This document shows positions 18,790 to 28,989 of a stretch of 64,000 nucleotides of DNA, piece by piece. Source of the stretch: Actinomadura darangshiensis (lineage in GTDB: Bacteria > Actinomycetota > Actinomycetes > Streptosporangiales > Streptosporangiaceae); the NCBI RefSeq assembly GCF_004349235.1, contig NZ_SMKY01000005.1, positions 1 through 64,000 of the forward strand, written 5' to 3'. The translations under genes were made by a program, and so were the position numbers. Numbering within the stretch: the stretch's first letter is position 1; the number at the start of each line of letters is the position of its first letter. A model generated the notes under the pieces. The model saw only the letters and a list, made by a program, of their open reading frames with translations. It made no database searches and was not told the origin of the DNA.

Positions 18790-19539
18790 ATGACCACGCG
18801 AACCGAAACCGTGCGAACCGAACACGAGGGACCGGTCGAGATCATCACGCTCGACCGCCCGTCCCGCCGCAACGCGGTGGACGCCCCGGCGGCCCGCGAA
18901 CTGGCCGCCGCCGTCCACGGCTTCGAGGCGGGCGATGCGAGGGTCGCCGTGCTGACCGGCGCCGGGGGCACCTTCTGCGCGGGCAGCGACCTGAAGGCGA
19001 TGGCCGCCGGCGAGTTCCCGGCCCCGGCGCTCGACGGCCCGCCCCCGATGGCGGTCACGCGGACCCGCACGTCCAAGCCGGTGATCGCCGCGATCGAAGG
19101 CTACTGCTTCGGCGGCGGCTTCGAACTGGCCCTCTGGTGCGACCTCCGGGTCGCCTCCGAGACCGCCGAGTTCGGCCTGCTCAACTTCGAGCACGGCCTC
19201 CCGTCCCTGGACGGCGCGACCGTCCGCCTCCCCCGCCTGGCCGGGCACTCCCGGGCATTGGACGCCCTTCTCACGGCCCGCCGCATCCCCGCGCGGGAAG
19301 CCGCCGGGTGGGGGCTGATCACCACCCTCACGGCTCCCGGCGAAGCACTCAAGACGGCACTCGCCCTGGCGACCCGGATCGCGTCCCTGCCGCAACCGGC
19401 CCTGCGGGCCGCCCGGACCTCGATCCTGACCCAGGCGCCACTGTCCGAGCCCGACGCGCTGCGGAACGAGACGGCCCTCGCCCTGACCGCCGCGGGATCG
19501 ATTCCGCCGGATCGGCCCTTGCGTTCCCGCCTGCCCTGA
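18790..19539 (+). CDS. Enoyl-CoA hydratase/isomerase family protein
   Basis: 249-residue crotonase-fold protein. Oxyanion-hole segments are present (GTFCAGSDLKAM and GYCFGGGFELALWCDLRVAS), with FGLLNFEHGLPSLDGATVRLPRL after them. The second catalytic position of true hydratases (Glu) falls in the region NFEHGLP, so hydratase or isomerase activity is possible. It starts at ATG 18790 after AGGGAGGA. It lies between the TetR operator and the cyp51 plus-strand arm and may belong to the inserted block and not to the cyp51 cluster itself. Confidence 0.88.
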   Translation: MTTRTETVRTEHEGPVEIITLDRPSRRNAVDAPAARELAAAVHGFEAGDARVAVLTGAGGTFCAGSDLKAMAAGEFPAPALDGPPPMAVTRTRTSKPVIAAIEGYCFGGGFELALWCDLRVASETAEFGLLNFEHGLPSLDGATVRLPRLAGHSRALDALLTARRIPAREAAGWGLITTLTAPGEALKTALALATRIASLPQPALRAARTSILTQAPLSEPDALRNETALALTAAGSIPPDRPLRSRLP

Positions 19540-19555
19540 ACTGTAGTCTGGACAC

Positions 19556-19564
<9 letters not shown>
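19519..19564 (+). promoter_or_regulatory. Leaderless promoter and 18-bp operator of the aldehyde dehydrogenase arm
   Basis: -35 TTGCGT (19519-19524), 17-base spacer, -10 TGTAGT (19542-19547), then the perfect 18-bp palindrome TCTGGACACGTGTCCAGA (19547-19564), which contains the GTG start at 19556. No ribosome binding site precedes the GTG. Spacing and sequence match the TetR promoter at 11340-11382 base for base in layout. Confidence 0.8.
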
Positions 19565-21018
<1,454 letters not shown>

Positions 21019-21022
<4 letters not shown>

Positions 21023-21753
21023 GGTTCGAGGGAAGGGTCGCGGTCGTCACCGGGGCCGCGCAGGGCATCGGCGAGGCGTACGCGCGGGCGCTGGCGTCCG
21101 AGGGAGCGCACGTGGTCGTCGCGGACGTCGACGAGCGCGGCCGGGCCGTCGCCGACGACATCAAGGGCCTGTTCGTCCGGACGGACGTCTCCGACCCCGC
21201 CTCGGTCCAGGCCATGGCGGACGCGGCCGTGGAGCGGTTCGGCGGGATCGACCATCTCGTCAACAACGCCGCCATCTTCGGGACGATGAAGCTGGACTTC
21301 CTCTTCACCGTCGACTGGGACTACTACAAGAGGTTCATGTCCGTGAACATGGACGGCGCGCTCCTCTGCGCACGCGCCTGCCTCCCCCACATGCAGGCGC
21401 GCGGCGGCGGTTCCATCGTGAACCAGTCGTCCACGGCGGCGTGGCAGTACTCCGGCTTCTACGGGCTCGCCAAGGTCGGGATCAACGGCCTCACCCAGCA
21501 GCTCGCACACGAGCTGGGCAGCATGGGCATCCGCGTGAACGCGATCGCGCCCGGCCCGATCGACACCGAGGCGAACCGCACCGTCGTCCCCGGCAACATG
21601 TCGCAGAAGATCGTCCAGGAGAAGATGGCGCTGAAGCGGATGGGCTCGCCCGAGGACCTCGTCGGCGCGTGCCTGTTCCTGCTGTCGGACGAGGCCGCCT
21701 GGATCACCGGGCAGATCATCAACGTGGACGGCGGCGAGGTGTTCCGCTCATGA
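21019..21753 (+). CDS. Short-chain dehydrogenase/reductase (Rv0769-like)
   Basis: 244-residue classical SDR: VTGAAQGIGEAYA (cofactor loop, about 10-22), D at the end of beta-2 (VVADVDERG, so NAD likely), NNAA, catalytic Ser in NQSSTAAWQ and YGLAK for YxxxK. It overlaps the aldehyde dehydrogenase stop by four bases (ATGA), so translation is coupled. Position and sequence match Rv0769. Alcohol/ketone interconversion is expected. Confidence 0.93.
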
Positions 21754-22589
21754 CGACCGGTTTCATCGGGCTCGGGCAGATGGGCGCGCCCATGGCGGGG
21801 CACCTGACCGGCGAGGGCCTGATCGTGTACGACACGCGCGCCGAGGCGATGGCGCCGCTGGTGGAGGCGGGCGCGCGGGCCGCCAGGAGCGTCGCCGACG
21901 TGGCCGCGCACGCGGACCTCGTCTCGATCATGGTCCGGGACGACGCCCAGGTGGACGAGGTGGGCGCGGAGGTGCTCGCGAGCGCGCGTCCGGGCACCGT
22001 CCTCGCGATCCATTCGACGATCCGCGCGAAGACCGCCGAGGACCTCGCCGCGCGGGCCCGCCGGTACGAGATCGAGGTGGTGGACGCGCCGGTCAGCGGC
22101 GGGTTCATGGGGGCGAGCGCGGGCACCCTCGCGGTGATGGTCGGCGGGACGGACGAGGCGTTCGAGCGCTGCCGGGAGCCGTTCGGCGCGTGGGCCGAGC
22201 TCGTCCTGCACATGGGGCCGGTCGGCGCCGGCACCCGCACCAAGCTGGCCCGCAACATGCTCACCTTCGTCGGGTACACCGCCGCCGCCGAGGCGCAGCG
22301 GCTCGCGGAGGCGTCCGGGGTGTCGCTGCGCAAGCTGGGCCGGATCGTCCGGCACACCGACGCGCTCACCGGCGGCCCCGGCATGCTCATGCTGCGGCCG
22401 ACGACCGCGCCCATGAAACCGGACGACGACCTGTACGACGTCCTGCGGCACACCCGCGACCTCGGCGAGAAGGACCTGGCCCTCGCGCTGGAACTGGCGG
22501 ACGAACTCGGGGTGGACACCCCGCTCGCCCAGATCGCCAAGGAGCGTTTCGGCCCCGGCCTCGGCCTGGCGGAGGAGAACGATGGCTGA
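21750..22589 (+). CDS. NAD(P)-binding beta-hydroxyacid dehydrogenase (Rv0770-like)
   Basis: 279 residues of the 3-hydroxyisobutyrate dehydrogenase/6-phosphogluconate dehydrogenase superfamily. The Rossmann motif GFIGLGQMGAPMAGHL is at the start, followed by the substrate loop VDAPVSGGFMGASAGTLAVMVGG and the catalytic-lysine segment GTRTKLARNM. ATG 21750 overlaps the SDR stop. The family oxidises beta-hydroxy acids or their semialdehydes; the substrate in this operon is not known. Confidence 0.92.
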   Translation: MTTGFIGLGQMGAPMAGHLTGEGLIVYDTRAEAMAPLVEAGARAARSVADVAAHADLVSIMVRDDAQVDEVGAEVLASARPGTVLAIHSTIRAKTAEDLAARARRYEIEVVDAPVSGGFMGASAGTLAVMVGGTDEAFERCREPFGAWAELVLHMGPVGAGTRTKLARNMLTFVGYTAAAEAQRLAEASGVSLRKLGRIVRHTDALTGGPGMLMLRPTTAPMKPDDDLYDVLRHTRDLGEKDLALALELADELGVDTPLAQIAKERFGPGLGLAEENDG

Positions 22590-23007
22590 GCAGGGCGAGC
22601 CCGGGGGCGTGGGGGATCAGCGGCCTCCGAGCGGCACGAACGAGCGGCGCGAGCGCGGGCTGGAGATGATGCGGCAGGTCTACGGCTGGGAGATCGGGGA
22701 CGCGCCCGGCGAGTTCTTCGGCCTCACCGTCGACCACCTCTTCGGCGACATCTGGACGCGGCCGGGGCTGAGCCTGCGCGACCGGCGCCTCCTGCTCGTC
22801 GGCGTCCTCGCCGGCCAGGGGCTCAACGACGTCCTCGACATCCAGATCCTGGCGGCGCTGGCCAACGGGGAGCTGTCGCCGGACGAGCTGCGCGAGATCG
22901 GCATCTTCCTGACCCACTACATCGGCTGGCCGCTCGGCTCGAAGCTGAGCGTGCAGATCGACACCCTGATCGCGAAACACGAGAAACGGAAGAAGAAGGG
23001 CGGATAG
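22582..23007 (+). CDS. Carboxymuconolactone-decarboxylase-like protein (Rv0771-like), cysteine-free
   Basis: 141 residues of the CMD/AhpD fold, all-helical (LEMMRQVYGWEIG, LSLRDRRLLLVGVLAGQG, ELREIGIFLTHYIGWPLG). AhpD-type peroxidase activity needs a CxxC pair; this protein has no cysteine, so a decarboxylase or isomerase-like role fits better. A lysine-rich tail ends the protein. It overlaps the previous gene by eight bases and is the last gene of the plus-strand cyp51 arm. Confidence 0.85.
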   Translation: MAEQGEPGGVGDQRPPSGTNERRERGLEMMRQVYGWEIGDAPGEFFGLTVDHLFGDIWTRPGLSLRDRRLLLVGVLAGQGLNDVLDIQILAALANGELSPDELREIGIFLTHYIGWPLGSKLSVQIDTLIAKHEKRKKKGG

Positions 23008-23042
23008 CGCAACCGGCGGGCCGGTGCGAGCGTCCAAGGTCC

Positions 23043-24899
23043 ATGGACGGTCGTCTCCTCGCACCGGCCGCGGTGGCGCTCCTGCTGGCCGGGATCGCCG
23101 GATGCTCAGGGTCCCCAGGCCGCGGCGACCGGACGGTCCCGAGCGCTCCGCCGGTACGGCTCGTCGCCTATGACGGCTGCGACAAGCTCCACGAGGAGCT
23201 CCAGCGCGCCACGGCGGACAAGGTCGGCCCGTTCGGCCTGGACGACACGCCCGCGCTTCCCGCCGACGGCATCCGGGCGCTGGGGAAGGCTCCGAGCGCC
23301 GCCAAGGCGCCCGGGGCGGCACCGGAGCATTCCACCACCAACTCCCACGAGCCCGGCGCGGACGAGCCCGACCAGGTGAAGACCGACGGCCGCAGGATCG
23401 TCACGGTCGCGGACGGGCGGCTCAGGGTCATCGACCCGGCCACCCGCAAGGTGACGCACACCCTCGAACTGCCGGGCGGCCACCGGTCCGGCGACGGGGA
23501 GCTGCTGCTGAGCGGCGACCGTGCGCTCGTCCTCAGCCGGAGCGCACGGATGGTGCCCTTCGACCGGCCGGCACCGGGACAGCGTCCCCTCCCGTCGCCG
23601 CAGCAGACGATGCGCCTGACGCTGGTCGACCTCTCCGGCGCCCCGAAGGTCGCCGGGTCGATGACGTCCGGCACCGACTACCTGGACGCGCGGCAGAGCG
23701 GCTCGACGGTGCGCGTCGTCGTGCACTCCCGGCCGCGCATCTACTTCCCGGGCGGGAACGGCCGGAAGAAGTCCGTGGCGGCCAACCGGGACGCCGTCTG
23801 GGAGGCTCCGCTCGACGCCTGGCTCCCCGCCTTCCAGCTGGACGGCGGGCAGAGCTTCCGGACGCCGTGCGACCAGGTCAGCCGCCCGTCCTCGTACGCC
23901 GGTTCGTCGATGCTGACCGTGCTGACGTTCGACCTGGCGAAGGGCCTCGGCGACCCGCGGCCGGTCGCGGTGACCGCCGACGGCTCGACCGTCTACGGCA
24001 ACGGGAAGAGCCTGTACGTCACGGGCACTCCCCCGCAGCTGTTCACGTGGCCGCGCAAGAAGACTCCTGAGTCGCACACGGACGTGTACAAGTTCGACGT
24101 CAGCGGCAAGGGACGCCCCCGTTATGTGGCAGCGGGCTCGGTGAAGGGCTTCTTGCTCAACCAGTACTCCATGTCGGAGCACGACGGGAACCTGCGCATG
24201 GCCACGACGACCAGCCAGGTGGAGCCGGACGACAGGTCGTCCCAGAGCTCGGTGTACGTCCTGGCGCAGCAAGGCGGAAGCCTCAAGGAGATCGGGCGGC
24301 TCGACGGGCTCGGGAAGGGCGAGCGCATCCACTCCGTGCGGTTCATCGGCCCCACCGCCTACGTCGTGACGTTCAGGCAGACCGACCCGCTGTACGTCGT
24401 CGACCTGAAGGACCCGCGCCGGCCGCGCCTCACCGGCGAGCTGAAGATCAACGGCTACTCCGCGTACCTGCACCCCACGGCCGACGGGAGACTACTCGGC
24501 GTGGGCCAGGACGCCGACGCCTCCGGACGGACGAGCGGCCTCCAGGTCTCCCTCTTCGACGTCTCCGGCGAGCCGCGCCGGATCGGCTCCTACACGCTCC
24601 CCGGAACGACGTCCCAAGTCGAGTTCGATCCGCACGCGTTCCTGTACTGGCCGAAGACCGGCCTGACCGTCGTCCCCGTGCGGCAGCGTGACGGCGGGAC
24701 GCCCGAGGCGCTCGCCCTCAAGGTCACGGGCACCGGCATCACGATGGCCGGTACCGTCCGGAACCCCAGCGAGACTCCCGGCACGGGCGTCACCCGCTCA
24801 CTCGTCGTCGGCGACACCCTCTGGACGTTCTCGGACGACGGTGCCCGCGCCGTCGACGCGTCCACCCTCAAGGACGGCGACCGGCTCCCCTACGACTAG
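23043..24899 (+). CDS. Secreted beta-propeller lipoprotein
   Basis: 618 residues. A signal peptide ends in the lipobox LAGIAGCSG (Cys21). After a linker (about 85-115) the rest matches the Beta_propel (DUF2180-type, PF09826-like) secreted family: DEPDQVKTDGRRIVTVADGRLRVID begins the domain, with repeated strand sets such as SVRFIGPTAYVVTFRQTDPLYVVDL and the final FSDDGARAVDAS. Function is unknown in this family; binding at the cell surface is likely. It lies alone between the cyp51 arm and ddl, transcribed toward ddl. Confidence 0.85.
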   Translation: MDGRLLAPAAVALLLAGIAGCSGSPGRGDRTVPSAPPVRLVAYDGCDKLHEELQRATADKVGPFGLDDTPALPADGIRALGKAPSAAKAPGAAPEHSTTNSHEPGADEPDQVKTDGRRIVTVADGRLRVIDPATRKVTHTLELPGGHRSGDGELLLSGDRALVLSRSARMVPFDRPAPGQRPLPSPQQTMRLTLVDLSGAPKVAGSMTSGTDYLDARQSGSTVRVVVHSRPRIYFPGGNGRKKSVAANRDAVWEAPLDAWLPAFQLDGGQSFRTPCDQVSRPSSYAGSSMLTVLTFDLAKGLGDPRPVAVTADGSTVYGNGKSLYVTGTPPQLFTWPRKKTPESHTDVYKFDVSGKGRPRYVAAGSVKGFLLNQYSMSEHDGNLRMATTTSQVEPDDRSSQSSVYVLAQQGGSLKEIGRLDGLGKGERIHSVRFIGPTAYVVTFRQTDPLYVVDLKDPRRPRLTGELKINGYSAYLHPTADGRLLGVGQDADASGRTSGLQVSLFDVSGEPRRIGSYTLPGTTSQVEFDPHAFLYWPKTGLTVVPVRQRDGGTPEALALKVTGTGITMAGTVRNPSETPGTGVTRSLVVGDTLWTFSDDGARAVDASTLKDGDRLPYD

Positions 24900-24914
24900 T
24901 CAGCCGCCCGCTGG

Positions 24915-26036
24915 CTAGCGCAGCCCCGTGGAGCGCCGCAGCGCCGTCTGGATCAGCCGGTCGACCAGGGCCGGATAGTCGAGCCCCGTCGCGGCCCACA
25001 TCTTCGGGAACGCCGACGTCGGCGTGCAGCCCGGCATCGTGTTGATCTCGTTGAGGATCCACCGGCCGTCGGGGGTGTGGAAGAAGTCGACCCGGGCGAG
25101 CCCCTCGCAGTCGAGCGCGTCGAACGCCTGCACGGCGATGCGGCGGACCTCCTCGATCGCGGCGGGCGGCAGGTCCGGCGGGATCGCCATCGTCGTGGCC
25201 CCGTCGAGGTACTTGGTCTCGAAATCGTAGAACGCGTGGTCGCCCGCCACCAGCACCTCGGCGGGCGGGCTCGCCTCCGCCGGGCCGTCGTCCAGGCCCT
25301 GCAGGACGCCGCACTCGATCTCGCGGCCCTCGATGGCGGCCTCCACGATGACCTTCGGGTCGTGCTCGCGGGCCGTCTCGACCGCCGCCTCCAGATCGGC
25401 CTCGTCGGTGACGCGCGTGATGCCCATGCTCGACCCGGCGCGGGCCGGCTTGACGAACACGGGGGTGCCGGCGGCGAGGCCCAGCTCCTTGATCTCGTCG
25501 ATCTTGCGCTTGCGCTCGCGCCGCCACTCCCGGTCGCCGACCAGGACGTACGGGCCGACGGGCAGGCCCTGCGCCTGCCAGACGAGCTTCATGAACCCCT
25601 TGTCCATGCCGACGGCGCTGGCCAGCACGCCGGCGCCGACGTAGCGGACGCCCGCCAGGTCGAGCAGGCCCTGGATGGTGCCGTCCTCGCCGTAGGGGCC
25701 GTGCAGCAGCGGCAGCACCACGTCGACGTCGCCGAGCGTCGCGGGCACCTTGCCCGGCTCGATCGCCATCAGGCCGCGGTTCTCGGGATCGAACGGCAGC
25801 GCGAGGAGGCTGCCGGCGCCGGTCACCTCGGGCAGCCGGCCGTCCTCGATCGCGAGGCGCAGGTCCCCGGGCGGGAGCACCCAGCGTCCGTCGCGGGCGA
25901 TGCCGATCGGCACCACCTCGTACCGGTCCCGGTCGATGGCGGCCATGACGGCGCCCGCGGTGACGCAGGAGATCGCGTGCTCGGAGCTGCGCCCGCCGAA
26001 GACCACGGCCACGCGGATCTTAGAAACCTGGGACAT
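24915..26036 (-). CDS. ddl: D-alanine--D-alanine ligase
   Basis: Cytoplasmic ATP-grasp enzyme joining two D-alanines for peptidoglycan. 373 residues, usual length. Visible motifs: VFGGRSSEHAIS at 12-23, LHGPYGEDGTIQG (substrate loop), VFVKPARAGSSMGI (ATP-binding lysine and Ser-rich loop), and the C-terminal metal site LARVDFF...LNEINTMPG. The loop residue pattern is that of D-Ala-D-Ala, not D-Ala-D-Lac, ligases as far as can be judged (a Tyr in HGPYGED lies near the specificity region). It resumes the core gene order broken at 6.6 kb. Confidence 0.95.
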   Translation of the reverse strand: MSQVSKIRVAVVFGGRSSEHAISCVTAGAVMAAIDRDRYEVVPIGIARDGRWVLPPGDLRLAIEDGRLPEVTGAGSLLALPFDPENRGLMAIEPGKVPATLGDVDVVLPLLHGPYGEDGTIQGLLDLAGVRYVGAGVLASAVGMDKGFMKLVWQAQGLPVGPYVLVGDREWRRERKRKIDEIKELGLAAGTPVFVKPARAGSSMGITRVTDEADLEAAVETAREHDPKVIVEAAIEGREIECGVLQGLDDGPAEASPPAEVLVAGDHAFYDFETKYLDGATTMAIPPDLPPAAIEEVRRIAVQAFDALDCEGLARVDFFHTPDGRWILNEINTMPGCTPTSAFPKMWAATGLDYPALVDRLIQTALRRSTGLR

Positions 26037-26107
26037 GGGGTCCGAGCCTACCGGTGATCAGCCCGGATCGGCCACGAGCGATCCGGGCGCGGTCCGCCGC
26101 CGCGCCC

Positions 26108-27118
26108 TCACACTCCGTACCGCTCGGGCTTCGGGGACCGCGAGATCAGCGAGATGGCCGCCTCCTTGATCGGCATGCCGCGGTGCAGCACGGCGGTCAC
26201 CGCCTCGGTGATCGGCATCTCCACGTTGTGCTTGCGGGCCAGCTCCAGCACCGCCTCCGCCGACTTGACGCCCTCCGCCGTCTGCCTGGTGACGGCGATG
26301 ACCTCGTCCAGGGTCATGCCGCGGCCGAGGTTCTCGCCGAACGTCCGGTTGCGCGCGAGCGGCGAGACGCAGGACGCGACGAGGTCGCCCATCCCGGCGA
26401 GGCCCGCGAAGGTGTGCTCGTCGGCGCCGAGCGCCGCGCCCAGCCGGGTGATCTCGGCGAGCCCCCGGGTCATCAGCAGGGCCTGGGTGTTGGCGCCGAA
26501 CCCCAGCCCGGCCGACATCCCGACGCAGAGGGCGACGACGTTCTTCACCGCGCCGCCCAGCTCGCAGCCGATCACGTCGGTGGAGGTGTACACGCGGAAG
26601 TAGGAGGTCATGGTCGCCGCCTGGAGGCCGCGCGCGGCGTCCTCGTCCACGCACGCGGCGACGGCGGCGCTGGGCTCGCCGGTGGCGATCTCGCGCGCCA
26701 CGTTCGGGCCGCTGAACACCGCGACCCGCTCCTCGGGGACGTCGGCGACCTCGCGGATCACCTCCGACATGCGCCGGGTGGTGCCGAGCTCGACGCCCTT
26801 CATCAGGCTGACGAGGACGGCCTCGCGCGGCAGCAGCGGGACCCACCCGCCGAGGTTCTCCCGGAGCGTCTGCGCCGGGACGGCCAGCGCCACGAAGTCG
26901 GCGCCGCGCAGCGCCTCCGCCGGGTCGAGCGTCGCGCGGACGCCCTCGGGGAGCGGCACGCCCGGCAGGTACTCGGTGTTCTCGTGCCGCTCGTTGATGC
27001 CCTCGACGACCTCCGAGCGGCGTCCCCATACGGTGACCTCGCCGCCGGCGTCGTCCAGCATCTTCGCGAACGTGGTGCCCCAGGACCCGGAGCCCATCAC
27101 CGCGGTACGGAAGGTCAC
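26108..27118 (-). CDS. gpsA: Glycerol-3-phosphate dehydrogenase [NAD(P)+]
   Basis: GpsA reduces dihydroxyacetone phosphate to sn-glycerol-3-phosphate for phospholipids. 336 residues. The Rossmann motif VMGSGSWGTTFA lies near residue 8; substrate and catalytic segments are SLMKGVE, FSGPNVAREI, and GGAVKNVVAL (catalytic Lys), followed by GMGDLVASC. I start at GTG 27118, which overlaps the acyltransferase stop (GTGA); the open frame continues further upstream but only in a shadow of that gene. Confidence 0.95.
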   Translation of the reverse strand: MTFRTAVMGSGSWGTTFAKMLDDAGGEVTVWGRRSEVVEGINERHENTEYLPGVPLPEGVRATLDPAEALRGADFVALAVPAQTLRENLGGWVPLLPREAVLVSLMKGVELGTTRRMSEVIREVADVPEERVAVFSGPNVAREIATGEPSAAVAACVDEDAARGLQAATMTSYFRVYTSTDVIGCELGGAVKNVVALCVGMSAGLGFGANTQALLMTRGLAEITRLGAALGADEHTFAGLAGMGDLVASCVSPLARNRTFGENLGRGMTLDEVIAVTRQTAEGVKSAEAVLELARKHNVEMPITEAVTAVLHRGMPIKEAAISLISRSPKPERYGV

Positions 27119-27924
27119 GAGTCGGCCGCCTTCGGCTCGGCGGCCTCCGGGCGGGCCGGGTCGGCCACCGCGGCGCGGCGCTCTTCGAGCACCTTGTGGT
27201 GGTCGTAGCGCTCCGCGGGCGGCTCCTGGCCGCGCAGCTCGCCGAGCAGGCCGGTGATCGCGGCCATGATGTCGTCGGTGGCGGCCCGCAGCGTGTCCCG
27301 GTCGAGCGGCCGGCCCGCGTACGCCGACAGGTCGACCGGCGGCCCGGCCATCACCCGCATCGTCTTGCGCGGCAGCGGGTGGAAGCCCTTCTTCAGGCTG
27401 CCCGCCAGCCCCTTCTGCTCGCCCTTCTTGTAGGGCATCAGCTCGTGCGGGCCCCAGCTCGCCACCGGGACGACCTTGGCGCCGGTCTGCAGCGCCATCC
27501 GCGCGACGCCGGTCTGGCCGGTCATCGGCCACAGCTCCGGGTCGCGGGTGCAGCTGCCCTCCGGGTAGAACATCAGGCACTCGCCGTCGACCAGGGCCTT
27601 CTCGGCGGCCTCAAGGGCGCGGGACGCGTCGGCGCGGTCGCGGTAGACGGGGATCTGGCCGGTGCCGCGCAGCACGGCCCGGATGAACCTCACGTCGAAC
27701 AGCGTGGACTTGGCCAGGTAGACGGGGTAGCGGCCCGACTCGTAGACGAAGTGGGCGAGCGCCAAGGGGTCGGACTCGGAGATGTGGTTGGCGGCGATGA
27801 TGACGCCGCCCTTCCCGGGTACGTTGCCCCGGCCGCGCCAGTCCCGTTTGAGCAGGCCGAACAGCAGCGGGCGCAGGATGACGATCGTGAGCTTCCGCCA
27901 AGCCGGCGAATACCCGTGGCTCAT
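27115..27924 (-). CDS. plsC: 1-acylglycerol-3-phosphate acyltransferase
   Basis: 269 residues starting at ATG 27924 (MSHGYSPAWRKLT) after AGAAGGGGA. The PlsC motifs are present in order: NHISESD (HX4D catalytic pair, about 48-54), the GTGQIPVYRD block, and FYPEGSCTRDPE (EGxxxR-like). It transfers acyl chains to lysophosphatidic acid at the membrane. With gpsA directly downstream and overlapping, it forms a phospholipid-precursor unit. The tail after about 235 is charged and variable. Confidence 0.92.
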   Translation of the reverse strand: MSHGYSPAWRKLTIVILRPLLFGLLKRDWRGRGNVPGKGGVIIAANHISESDPLALAHFVYESGRYPVYLAKSTLFDVRFIRAVLRGTGQIPVYRDRADASRALEAAEKALVDGECLMFYPEGSCTRDPELWPMTGQTGVARMALQTGAKVVPVASWGPHELMPYKKGEQKGLAGSLKKGFHPLPRKTMRVMAGPPVDLSAYAGRPLDRDTLRAATDDIMAAITGLLGELRGQEPPAERYDHHKVLEERRAAVADPARPEAAEPKAADS

Positions 27925-28015
27925 GCCCGTCCCCTTCTCTCTGGATCCGTCCCCGGGGAGTGAACGTGGGGTGTCCTCAAGTGTCGCGGTTGCGTGCGCA
28001 TAGTGTCGAGTTGCC

Positions 28016-28693
28016 ATGTCTACACCAGCACCGTCCACGGCAGCGCGCGGCACGCCCTCGCTGCGCTGGTCGCTCGTCGTGCCCGTGAAGGTCCTCGCCA
28101 AGGCCAAGACCCGCATGTCGGCGGCGGCGGGCCCGCACCGGGAGGCGCTCGCGCTCGCCGTCGCGGCCGACACGGTCGCCGCGGCACTGCGCTGCGACCG
28201 GGTCCGCGACGTGATCGTGGTCACCGACGATCCCCTTCCGGCGGCCGAGCTGGCCGCCCTCGGCGCCCGGATCGTCCCGGACGTCCCGGACGCGGGCCTG
28301 AACCCGGCGCTCGTGCACGGCGCCGGGCGGGGCCGCGAGCTGTCCCCGGACGCGGGGGTGGGCGCGCTCTCCGCCGACCTGCCCGCGCTGCGGCCGGACG
28401 AACTCGCCCGCGTCCTCGACGCGGCCGGGAACGCGCCCGAGTCGTTCGTCCCGGACGCCGCAGGCATCGGCACGACCCTCTACACGGCGCGTCCCGGCGT
28501 CCCGTTCTCCCCGGCGTTCGGCGGCGACTCCCGCACCGCGCACCGCGCCCGCGGCGCCAGGGAGATCCTGCTGCCCGGCACCGACAGCGTCCGCCGCGAC
28601 GTGGACACCCCCGAGGACCTGCGCGCCGCCCTCGCCCTGGGCACCGGTCCGCGCACCGCCGAGATCGCGTCCCGGCTGCCGTCGTTGGCCTAG
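28016..28693 (+). CDS. fbiD: Phosphoenolpyruvate/2-phospho-L-lactate guanylyltransferase (F420 pathway)
   Basis: 225-residue CofC/FbiD nucleotidyltransferase that activates phosphoenolpyruvate (actinobacteria) or phospholactate (archaea) with GTP to start the F420 side chain. Motifs: WSLVVPVKVLAKAKTRM (GTP site), VTDDPL, GALSADLPALRPDEL (metal aspartate) and the final RRDVDTPEDL. The older name is cofC. It is divergent from the acyltransferase, with under 100 bases between them, and implies an F420-using organism. Confidence 0.92.
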   Translation: MSTPAPSTAARGTPSLRWSLVVPVKVLAKAKTRMSAAAGPHREALALAVAADTVAAALRCDRVRDVIVVTDDPLPAAELAALGARIVPDVPDAGLNPALVHGAGRGRELSPDAGVGALSADLPALRPDELARVLDAAGNAPESFVPDAAGIGTTLYTARPGVPFSPAFGGDSRTAHRARGAREILLPGTDSVRRDVDTPEDLRAALALGTGPRTAEIASRLPSLA

Positions 28694-28703
28694 AGTTCCG
28701 GTC

Positions 28704-28907
28704 ATGCAGGGGACGGTGAAGGCGTTCGACGCGGAGACGCGGACCGGCAGCGTGCTGCTCGACGACGGGACGGAGCTGCCGTTCGACGCGGAGGCGTTCG
28801 CGGCGGGCGGCCTGCGGCTGTTGCGCTTCGGCCAGCGGGTGAACCTGGCGCTGGCCGGCGACCGGGTCTCGGCGGTGACCCTGTCGACGTTCCCGCTCCC
28901 CAGCTGA
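28704..28907 (+). CDS. Small cold-shock-domain-like protein
   Basis: 67 residues with an OB-fold opening MQGTVKAFDAETRTGSVLLDDG, which has the layout of cold-shock proteins (GTVKWFNxxKGFGFI). The RNP1 and RNP2 aromatic residues that bind nucleic acid are missing (GSVLLDDG in place of GFGFIT), so RNA binding is doubtful. Similar proteins often follow cofC in actinobacteria. It is ten bases after fbiD, in the same transcript. Confidence 0.75.
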   Translation: MQGTVKAFDAETRTGSVLLDDGTELPFDAEAFAAGGLRLLRFGQRVNLALAGDRVSAVTLSTFPLPS

Positions 28908-28938
28908 CCCCTCCGGCCGCCCCGGCCCCAGAGATGCC

Positions 28939-28978
28939 TCAGCGCCCGGAACCGTATTGGCACGGTCCCGGGCGCTGA
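28939..28978. terminator. Strong hairpin between convergent genes
   Basis: TCAGCGCCCGGAACCGT and ACGGTCCCGGGCGCTGA pair over 17 positions with one mismatch, around a 6-base loop. It sits between the ends of the cold-shock-like gene and hup and could stop transcription both ways. No T-run, as is common in actinobacterial terminators. Confidence 0.8.
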
Positions 28979-28989
28979 CGCGGTGCGGC

